A stretch of DNA of 11,903 bases, taken from positions 1 through 11,903 of the forward strand of contig JAQGJO010000320.1 of NCBI GenBank assembly GCA_028290595.1, read 5' to 3'. The stretch is from Hyphomicrobiales bacterium (GTDB lineage Bacteria > Pseudomonadota > Alphaproteobacteria > Rhizobiales > Beijerinckiaceae). Numbering within the stretch: the stretch's first letter is position 1; each line of letters starts with the position of its first letter. Shown one piece after another: positions 6,880 through 11,903 of the stretch. A model generated the notes under the pieces. That model did no database searches. It worked only from the letters and a program-made list of their open reading frames with translations, and was not told the DNA's origin. The position numbers and the translations under genes were made by a program.

Positions 6880-7230
6880 GTGAAAGCGAACCATCTGGCT
6901 CTCCCTTCGACGAACGTTCCGGTGCAGCAGGATTTCTACATGCGCTATTTCGGCTTCCGCCGGATGCGCGGCGACGGCTTCCTGATCAACGACGACAATT
7001 TCGTGCTGGTGTTGGAGCCGGCTGAAACCAGGCATGCGCCGCCGCCGGGCCTCCATCATGGCTTCTTCTCGGAGTCGTTTGCCGAGGTTCGCGAACTTTA
7101 TGAGCAAATGCGCCGCGAGGGCGTTTCAGTCGGCCACCCACCGGAACAGACCGGACCGATGCTGACTTTTTTCTGCAAGGACCCGGAAGGATACGAAGTC
7201 GAGGTACGTGCGCTCGAAGCGGCGGAGTAA
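6880..7230 (+). CDS. VOC-fold (glyoxalase/bleomycin resistance-like) protein
   Basis: Reading from GTG at 6880 gives a 116-residue single VOC module: a beta strand with His5 (NHLALP), the helix VQQDFYMRYFGF, strand FVLVLEP, GLHHGFF (His59/60), a helix EVRELYEQMRREG, and the closing DPEGYEVEV with Glu108. The two His and the terminal Glu sit where VOC enzymes bind a divalent metal, so it may be a metalloenzyme; the substrate is unknown. The frame is open back to a TTG at 6787, but that start lies before the rplS terminator and adds residues unlike the family. GTG 6880 has AAGGA (6867-6871) at good spacing, so I chose it. The gene converges with the next one, leaving 7 bases between stops. Confidence 0.8.
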   Translation: MKANHLALPSTNVPVQQDFYMRYFGFRRMRGDGFLINDDNFVLVLEPAETRHAPPPGLHHGFFSESFAEVRELYEQMRREGVSVGHPPEQTGPMLTFFCKDPEGYEVEVRALEAAE

Positions 7231-7237
7231 CGCCCGG

Positions 7238-7645
7238 TCAGGTCGCCGGCCCGTTCAGCATCCAGCGATGGCCAAACGGGTCCCGCAGCACGGCAAACCG
7301 CGTTCCCCAGAACGAATTCATCGGGCCCATTTCCGTGGTCGCGCCGAATTTCGCGCCCTTTTCCACGATCGCATCGACCTCCTGCCCGCTAGCGAATTCC
7401 AGGCTGACCGACATCGTCACCGGTTCTCCCGGCAGCGGCGTGCGCGCCTTGCCGAATTCGGGAAAAGCGTCCGCCACCATGACCGAGCCGCCGTTGATCG
7501 ACAGTTCGCAATGCATGATGCGCAATCCGTCAAGCGACGGCATGAACGCCTTCTGGGTCGCGCCGAAAACCTGCGTATAAAAGGCGATGGCCGCAGCAGC
7601 CGGCGTAACCGTCAGATAGGGGGCGACCGGCGGACGATTGTTCAT
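7238..7645 (-). CDS. PhnB-like VOC family protein
   Basis: The 135-residue protein has the PhnB/glyoxalase layout: PYLTV followed by a helix AAAAIAFYTQVFGA, then HCELSINGGSVMVAD, a middle SVSLEFASGQEVDAIVEKG, and the C-terminal WGTRFAVLRDPFGHRWML. This subgroup of the VOC superfamily has many uncharacterised members in bacteria, and the name PhnB does not imply phosphonate metabolism. In this group the final metal-binding Glu is often replaced, as here (HRWML in place of an Glu-ending strand), so catalysis is uncertain. The start at 7645 is preceded on the minus strand by GGAGAG. Although convergent with another VOC gene, the two are only distantly alike and belong to different subgroups, so tandem duplication is unlikely. 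Confidence 0.82.
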   Translation of the reverse strand: MNNRPPVAPYLTVTPAAAAIAFYTQVFGATQKAFMPSLDGLRIMHCELSINGGSVMVADAFPEFGKARTPLPGEPVTMSVSLEFASGQEVDAIVEKGAKFGATTEMGPMNSFWGTRFAVLRDPFGHRWMLNGPAT

Positions 7646-7929
7646 ATTCGGGGCTCTCCGGCGATAGCCGTATCGCGGTCATAAATCTGTAGCACAAGAC
7701 TTTAGGTCTGCACACGAACTGTGACCGCAGCACCGCGTCTTCCGATCCAGGTATCGGAAAACGCTATAGCGATTAGCTCGTGCAAGTGCATTCTCATTTG
7801 ATCCCGGATGCCTTAAGAAAAACCTGAAATGGCCGGAGCACAGCATTTTTGAACGATACCGCTGCGGCCCCCAGCTCAAGAAACAGACGCAGCCAAGTGC
7901 TGCATAAACAATGTCCCGGGAGGACGTAA
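7646..7929. promoter_or_regulatory. Divergent intergenic region between the PhnB-like gene and the catabolic cluster
   Basis: This 284-base gap must carry the promoters of both flanking genes. Visible structures are a GCGATA-gccg-TATCGC hairpin (7661-7676) in the leader of the minus-strand gene, and a 7-bp inverted repeat GCGGTCA/TGACCGC (7675-7681 and 7722-7728). No convincing promoter hexamer pair and no regulator binding site was recognised. The end of the region holds the GGGAGGA ribosome binding site (7918-7924) of the dehydrogenase. Confidence 0.4.
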
Positions 7930-9030
7930 ATGCCTATTGCCCAATCCCGCGCCGCGGTCATGACAAGCGCGCTCAAGACCGAAATCCGCGATTTCGACGT
8001 CGCCGAAGTGGCTCCGGACGCGGGCTGGCTGCGGGTTGAGGTGACCGGCATCTGTTCCAGCGACTGGAACATGTACAACAATGAGAAGCCGGGTCCGCGC
8101 ATTCTCGGCCATGAAATGGTCGGCCGCATCGAGACGCTCGGCTCCGCCGCCGCCTATCGCTGGGGCGTGCAGCAGGGCGATCTCGTTGCCTTGGAAGAGT
8201 ACCTGCCTTGCGGCCATTGCGAATATTGCCGCTCGGGCGAAATCCGCTCCTGCATGGCGACCGACCAGCGCCTGCCCGGCGCCGTGCGCTACGGCTCGAC
8301 GCCGCTGTCCGTGCAACCATCGCTCTGGGGCGGCTACAGCCAGTTCGTCTACATGCCGCCGCGCACCGTCATCCATAAGGTGCCGGAGGGCGTGGCGCCG
8401 AACATCGCCGCCATGGCGCTGCCCATCGGCAATGGTTTCCAATGGTCGTATTTCGATTGCGGCGCCGGCCCCGGCAAGGTCGTCATTATCCAGGGGCCGG
8501 GACAGCAGGGCCTGGGCTGCGTCATCGGCGCCAAGACGGCCGGAGCCGATCTCATCATCGTCACCGGCCTCTCCCACGATGAAGACCGCTTCCGCCTGGC
8601 GCGCCTGTTCGGCGCCGACCACACCATTGCCGTCGACCAGCACGACCTGCTTGAGACAGTGGCCGACATCACCGGCGGACGCATGGCCGACATCGTCATC
8701 GACACTAGCGGCCTTGGCCCCAAGAACCTCAATCCGTCGATGCGGCTGTTGCGCAAGCGCGGCATTCTGGCGACGATCTCGCGCAAAGGGTCCGCCGAAA
8801 ATTTCGATGTCGAACGGCTGATCGGCATGCAACTGACGCTACGTGGTCTGCGCGGCCACAGCTATGAAGCGGTGGAAATGGCTCTGCGCGCCATGGCCAG
8901 CAAGAAGCTGCCGCTCGAACTCATGTCGACGCATCTGCTCGGCTTGAGCGATCTCGATTACGCGCTGCATATGGTCGGCGGCAAAACCGACGAGCGCTCG
9001 ATCCACGTTTCGATCGATCCATGGAAATAA
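7930..9030 (+). CDS. Zinc-dependent medium-chain dehydrogenase, probable catabolic diol/alcohol dehydrogenase
   Basis: The 366-residue protein is a two-zinc medium-chain dehydrogenase/reductase. Catalytic zinc ligands are Cys42 (GICSSD) and the GHE pair His61-Glu62. Structural zinc ligands are Cys94, Cys97, Cys100 and Cys108 (CGHCEYCRSGEIRSC). The Rossmann motif GPGQQGLG is at 189-196. Such enzymes oxidise alcohols or diols with NAD(P). GGGAGGA at 7918-7924 supports the start. The Rieske oxygenase gene begins 28 bases downstream, which suggests it oxidises the product of that oxygenase, for example a cis-dihydrodiol. That role is inference: the classical phthalate dihydrodiol dehydrogenase belongs to a different (Gfo/Idh) family. 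Confidence 0.85.
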   Translation: MPIAQSRAAVMTSALKTEIRDFDVAEVAPDAGWLRVEVTGICSSDWNMYNNEKPGPRILGHEMVGRIETLGSAAAYRWGVQQGDLVALEEYLPCGHCEYCRSGEIRSCMATDQRLPGAVRYGSTPLSVQPSLWGGYSQFVYMPPRTVIHKVPEGVAPNIAAMALPIGNGFQWSYFDCGAGPGKVVIIQGPGQQGLGCVIGAKTAGADLIIVTGLSHDEDRFRLARLFGADHTIAVDQHDLLETVADITGGRMADIVIDTSGLGPKNLNPSMRLLRKRGILATISRKGSAENFDVERLIGMQLTLRGLRGHSYEAVEMALRAMASKKLPLELMSTHLLGLSDLDYALHMVGGKTDERSIHVSIDPWK

Positions 9031-9058
9031 AACTGCAAGACAAAATCAGGAGGAGACC

Positions 9059-10330
9059 ATGCTGAAACCCGAAGACAATGAACGGCTGACCCGCGTCGGC
9101 GCCGGAACGCCAGGCGGAGATTTGTTTCGCCGCTATTGGATGCCGGCTCTGATGTCGTCGGAAATGCCCGACAGGGATGGTGCGCCGGTGCGCGTGCGCC
9201 TGCTCGGCGAAGACCTGATCGCCTTCCGCGACAGCAATGATGACATCGGCCTCGTCGCCGCCTTCTGTCCGCATCGCCGCGCGCCGATGTTCTTTGGCCG
9301 CAATGAAGAGGCCGGCCTGCGTTGCGTCTATCACGGCTGGAAATTCAACACCCACGGCGATTGCGTCGATATGCCGTCAGAACCCGGCGAAACAACCCTG
9401 CGCGAGAAGGTCAAGATCAACTCTTATCCCTGCATCGAAAAGGGCGGCATCATCTGGACCTATATGGGCCCGAAGGACAAAATGCCCGCGCTGCCGGATT
9501 ATGAATGGATGCGCGCGCCGCCGACCCACCGGCATGTCTCCAAGACTTATGAGGATTGCAACTATCTGCAGGCGATGGAAGGCGGCCTCGACACCGCTCA
9601 TTCGTCCTACGCCCACAACAACAACCTCGCGACCAAGAACGAGCCACGCCAGCGCGATCGCTCGCCGCGCCTCGATGTCGAGCGCACCGACTACGGCTAC
9701 CGCTATGTCTCCTTCCGCGATCTGAAGGACGGCAATTACTACATGCGCATCTATCACTATGTGATGCCGTTCCAGCAGTTCCGCGGCGGCATTCACAAAT
9801 TCGACGGATCGCGCCGCGAGTTCCCGGAGCTGAACGGCCATATCTGGGTGCCAATCGATGACACCACCACCTTTGTCTACAACTGGGCCTGCGCCTACGA
9901 CGTCAATGCCCGGTTCAGCGAAGAAAACATCATCGAGCGTGAATATTTCTACGGCCGTGGCCCCGACCAGTTGATTCCCGGCACCTTCAAACTGAAGGCC
10001 AGCAAGATGAACGATTATTACATCGATCGTCAGGTGCAGAAGACCAAGACTTACACCGGCATCGAAGGCGTCAACACCCAGGACTTCGCACTGCAGGAAG
10101 GCATGGGCAAGATCGTCGACCGTTCGCTTGAACATCTCGGCACTTCCGACAAGGCGATCGTCACCATGCGCCGGCTGATGATGGAAGCCGTTGCCGATGT
10201 CGCGGAAGGCAGGGATCCGCGCGGCCTTGATCCGCTATCGCACGGGCGCGTGCGTCCCTACGATGGCTTCATGAAAACCAGCGATGACTGGCAAGTGGTT
10301 TTCGCCGACGAAGTCGTCGCCAAATGGTAG
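9059..10330 (+). CDS. Rieske non-heme iron aromatic ring-hydroxylating oxygenase, alpha subunit (phthalate 4,5-dioxygenase-like)
   Basis: The 423-residue protein has an N-terminal Rieske domain with CPH at residues 70-72 and CVYHGW with Cys89 and His92 (C-X-H-X16-C-X2-H), binding a 2Fe-2S cluster. The catalytic domain holds GGLDTAHSSYAH, with bridging Asp178 and iron ligands His181 and His186; Asp342 in NTQDFALQE is a candidate third ligand. The opening (LKPEDNERLTRVG, FRRYWMPA, GAPVRVRLLGEDL) and the motif DRSLEHLGTSDKAI are like those of phthalate 4,5-dioxygenase and related single-component oxygenases, so an aromatic carboxylate substrate is likely. AGGAGGAG at 9048-9055 precedes the start. 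No reductase or ferredoxin gene is in the window, so electrons must come from a partner encoded elsewhere. It is probably co-transcribed with the dehydrogenase. Confidence 0.9.
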   Translation: MLKPEDNERLTRVGAGTPGGDLFRRYWMPALMSSEMPDRDGAPVRVRLLGEDLIAFRDSNDDIGLVAAFCPHRRAPMFFGRNEEAGLRCVYHGWKFNTHGDCVDMPSEPGETTLREKVKINSYPCIEKGGIIWTYMGPKDKMPALPDYEWMRAPPTHRHVSKTYEDCNYLQAMEGGLDTAHSSYAHNNNLATKNEPRQRDRSPRLDVERTDYGYRYVSFRDLKDGNYYMRIYHYVMPFQQFRGGIHKFDGSRREFPELNGHIWVPIDDTTTFVYNWACAYDVNARFSEENIIEREYFYGRGPDQLIPGTFKLKASKMNDYYIDRQVQKTKTYTGIEGVNTQDFALQEGMGKIVDRSLEHLGTSDKAIVTMRRLMMEAVADVAEGRDPRGLDPLSHGRVRPYDGFMKTSDDWQVVFADEVVAKW

Positions 10331-10357
10331 TGATGCAAGTTGAAGCAACCTAACAGA

Positions 10358-10524
10358 AGCCCTCATCCTGAGGAGCACGCGTAGCGTGCGTCTCGAAGGA
10401 CGGGGGCGTGTGAGAGGATCGTGACGAGCGGCGTTGTATTGGTTGAGGAGTATCGAGGTCAGAGACTACGCATGACGTCCGTCCTTCGAGACGCGCCTTT
10501 CAGGCGCTCCTCAGGATGAGGGCT
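10358..10524. repeat. Inverted pair of palindromic repeats between oxygenase and decarboxylase genes
   Basis: A 19-bp arm beginning AGCCCTCATCC (10358-10376) is exactly repeated in inverse at 10506-10524. A second 16-bp arm, GCGTCTCGAAGGACGG (10388-10403), is exactly inverted at 10479-10494. Between the arms each half has its own small hairpin: GCACGC-gta-GCGTGC at 10375-10389, and GCGCC-tttca-GGCGC at 10493-10507. About 75 bp separate the two halves. The design is two copies of one small palindromic unit facing each other, as in repeat-derived or MITE-like elements. There is no transposase gene. It fills most of the 229-base gap in what looks like one operon. Confidence 0.8.
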
Positions 10525-10559
10525 CCTGTAAATATCAATCAGAAACCAAGGAGAAAAAC

Positions 10560-11555
10560 ATGTCTATCGATCCGTTGCCGATGAGCATCGCGCTATCCAA
10601 CAACGAGCGCACGCGCCCAGTCATCCAGGGCCGCTATCAGCCGCAGGGCATCCGCCTGCTGCCGACGGTAGTGCACCCGTCCGAAATGTTCTGGCGGCAG
10701 CTCAAATTCGCCGAGTTCGACATTTCCGAAATGTCGCTGTCGTCGCTTTTCATTGCCGTCTCGAAGGGCGACAAGCGCTTCGTCGGCCTGCCGATCTATA
10801 CGGCGCGCATGTTCTTTCACACCCGCATCATGGTGCGGAAGGATCGCGGCATCAAAAAGCCGTCCGATCTCAAGGGCAAGAAAATCGGCGTGCCGGAATA
10901 TCAGCAGACCTCCGCTATCTGGTCGCGCGGTGTGCTGCAGCATGAATTCGGCGTGCATCCGAAAGACATCGAATGGTTCATGGAGCGCACGCCGGACATG
11001 AGCCATGGCGGATCGACAGGCTTCAAGCCGCCGCAGGGCGTCAAGATCAACCAGATTCCCCTGTCGACCAACATCGGCGAAATGCTGATGAAAGGCGAAC
11101 TCGACGGCGCCCTGCTCTATCTCAACGAGCGCAATCTCGTCGACCGCAGCAGCGCCGACATTTCCGAAATCTGCGAACCGCTGTTTCCCGATCAGGTTGC
11201 GGAATCGACGAGGTTCTACAACAAGACCGGGCTCTATCCCATAAACCATGCCATGGTTATCAAGCGCGACGTGCACGAGAAATATCCGTGGGCAGCGGTC
11301 AACATCTTTCACGCCCTGACGGCGGCGAAGGCCGAAGTCGAGAAAAGCGCCCAGGACACGCTCAAGGATTATGTCGCCTGCGGCCTCATCGATCCGGCTG
11401 CCCAAAAAATGTTCCGCGGCGACCCCAAAGGCTATGGCCTGCGCAACAGCCGCAAGGTGGTCGAAACCATCGCCCAATATGTTCACGAACAAGGCCTCAC
11501 CGACCGTCAGGTCGGCGTCGACGAATTGTTCGCGCCGAGCACGCTGGATCTCTAG
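10560..11555 (+). CDS. 4,5-dihydroxyphthalate decarboxylase-like protein (periplasmic-binding-protein fold, cytoplasmic)
   Basis: The 331-residue protein has the type II periplasmic binding fold seen in NMT1/THI5 proteins and ABC solute-binding proteins, but no signal peptide: the N-terminus MSIDPLPMSIALSNNERTRP goes straight into the first strand. Motifs EFDISEMSLSS (52-62), MFFHTRIMVR (84-93), DLKGKKIGVPEYQQTSAIW (103-121) and WSRGVLQHEFGV are like those of the 4,5-dihydroxyphthalate decarboxylase (Pht5) group, a family of cytoplasmic enzymes that reuse this fold. Family length (about 330) agrees. An automated annotation might call it an ABC transporter substrate-binding protein. AAGGAG at 10548-10553 sets the start. 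Its position after a phthalate dioxygenase-like gene supports a decarboxylase acting on the dihydroxylated product. The exact substrate is inferred. Confidence 0.75.
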   Translation: MSIDPLPMSIALSNNERTRPVIQGRYQPQGIRLLPTVVHPSEMFWRQLKFAEFDISEMSLSSLFIAVSKGDKRFVGLPIYTARMFFHTRIMVRKDRGIKKPSDLKGKKIGVPEYQQTSAIWSRGVLQHEFGVHPKDIEWFMERTPDMSHGGSTGFKPPQGVKINQIPLSTNIGEMLMKGELDGALLYLNERNLVDRSSADISEICEPLFPDQVAESTRFYNKTGLYPINHAMVIKRDVHEKYPWAAVNIFHALTAAKAEVEKSAQDTLKDYVACGLIDPAAQKMFRGDPKGYGLRNSRKVVETIAQYVHEQGLTDRQVGVDELFAPSTLDL

Positions 11556-11573
11556 GGCCGCCACCCTGGGGCA

Positions 11574-11620
11574 GCGATGCCGCCGCAATTTGACTTGATA
11601 ATTTGACTCGGCGGCATCGC
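11574..11620. repeat. 12-bp inverted repeat overlapping a promoter (candidate operator)
   Basis: GCGATGCCGCCG (11574-11585) and its exact reverse complement (11609-11620) flank a 23-base spacer. The spacer contains AATTTGACT twice in direct orientation (11587-11595 and 11600-11608), so two TTGACT -35-like hexamers lie 13 bp apart. The right arm falls in the spacer of the promoter described separately. It follows the decarboxylase stop by 18 bases, but no U-run follows, so a terminator role is less likely than an operator role. Confidence 0.45.
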
Positions 11621-11633
11621 GGACCAATATAAC
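11603..11633 (+). promoter_or_regulatory. Candidate promoter for the last gene
   Basis: TTGACT (11603-11608) and TATAAC (11628-11633) each match five of six vegetative consensus positions. The 19-bp spacer is longer than the usual 17. The predicted start would be about 40-45 bases before the ATG at 11683. A second TTGACT at 11590-11595 is an alternative -35 for other sites. Confidence 0.45.
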
Positions 11634-11682
11634 CTCAAAGGCTCGGCGCACGGAGCGCCTGGCCCCTTCACGGATCGGATTG

Positions 11683-11903
11683 ATGAGCCAGATCAAGGTT
11701 GAACCCGGCGAAGACATGCTCGGATACGGCTGCGCCTGCTGCGGCGGCGACGGCGGTGTCAGGGGCTTCGTCTATGACGGCGAGGACCCGCTGGCAATTT
11801 ACTATGCCGAATCCGGCGGCATGGCGAATATGCCCGTCGTGCTGATCGGCGTCGCCATCGGCGCTTGGGAGGCGGACACGACGAAGGCTCAGCGGTCCTG
11901 CAT
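11683..11903 (+). CDS. Unrecognised Cys-containing protein, N-terminal part (3' truncated by window edge)
   Basis: From ATG 11683 the frame is open to the window end (73 full codons). The protein begins MSQIKVEPGEDMLGYGCACC and then has a Gly/Asp-rich turn (GGDGGV), a strand-like GFVYDGEDPLAIYYAE, and PVVLIGVAIGAW. The Cys-X-Cys-Cys cluster at residues 17-20 is the most notable feature and could bind a metal or be redox active, but no family is recognised. There is no signal peptide or strong membrane helix in the visible part. The ribosome binding site is weak (GGAT/CGGA about 6-11 bases upstream); an adjacent TTG at 11680 is an alternative start. A good promoter lies upstream, which supports a real gene. 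Confidence 0.6.
   Translation, partial: MSQIKVEPGEDMLGYGCACCGGDGGVRGFVYDGEDPLAIYYAESGGMANMPVVLIGVAIGAWEADTTKAQRSC

Noticed and set aside
7238..7645. Tandem duplication of the two VOC genes
   Set aside because: They are convergent, differ in length and motifs, and belong to different VOC subgroups.
7876..8832. Long minus-strand open frame opposite the dehydrogenase
   Set aside because: It is His/Arg/Ala-rich, typical of antisense shadow translation, and the plus-strand enzyme has full zinc motifs.
10358..10524. CRISPR-like repeat array
   Set aside because: There are only two units, in inverted rather than direct orientation, with no regular spacers and no cas genes.
10593..11717. Minus-strand open frame of 374 codons opposite the decarboxylase-like gene
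   Set aside because: Shadow of the plus-strand gene; no domain signature and no ribosome binding site that stands out.

Overview
The window reads as chromosomal DNA of a GC-rich alphaproteobacterium, most likely Hyphomicrobiales (Bradyrhizobium/Rhodopseudomonas/Beijerinckiaceae-like). The clues are a phaR next to divergent phaA-phaB genes, an L19 protein with an Ala/Lys tail, Bug-type periplasmic binding proteins, and two palindromic intergenic elements of a style common in that order. This placement is inference from gene content and base composition; no rRNA or other phylogenetic marker beyond L19 is present.

Layout. (1) 2-691: the C-terminal part of an EAL (cyclic-di-GMP phosphodiesterase) protein, cut by the left edge. 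(2) 840-3035: a likely two-gene operon with a secreted Bug/TctC solute-binding protein and a cobalamin-independent methionine synthase-like (MetE C-domain only) protein that keeps the zinc ligands. (3) 3082-6039: the polyhydroxyalkanoate block, with the regulator phaR on the minus strand divergent from phaA (thiolase) and phaB (acetoacetyl-CoA reductase). Direct repeats lie in the phaR-phaA gap and a perfect 14-bp palindrome lies between phaA and phaB. (4) 6081-6819: a palindromic repeat element, then rplS (L19) with a clear terminator. rplS is not next to its usual partners rpsP-rimM-trmD. (5) 6880-7645: two small convergent VOC/glyoxalase-fold proteins. (6) 7930-11555: a catabolic cluster with a zinc-dependent medium-chain dehydrogenase, a Rieske oxygenase alpha subunit resembling phthalate 4,5-dioxygenase, and a protein resembling 4,5-dihydroxyphthalate decarboxylase. 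An inverted pair of palindromic repeats interrupts this cluster. (7) 11574-11903: a strong-looking promoter overlapped by an inverted repeat, and the start of an unrecognised Cys-containing protein cut by the right edge.

How the genes work together. phaA and phaB make (R)-3-hydroxybutyryl-CoA from acetyl-CoA, and PhaR is the expected repressor of that pathway; the polymerase phaC is not in the window. The 7930-11555 genes can be read as oxygenase, cis-diol dehydrogenase and decarboxylase for an aromatic dicarboxylate-like substrate, yielding a dihydroxybenzoate for ring cleavage elsewhere. No Rieske reductase, ring-cleavage enzyme or regulator for this pathway is present, so the substrate is open. 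No CRISPR array, tRNA, rRNA, transposase or defence gene was seen.
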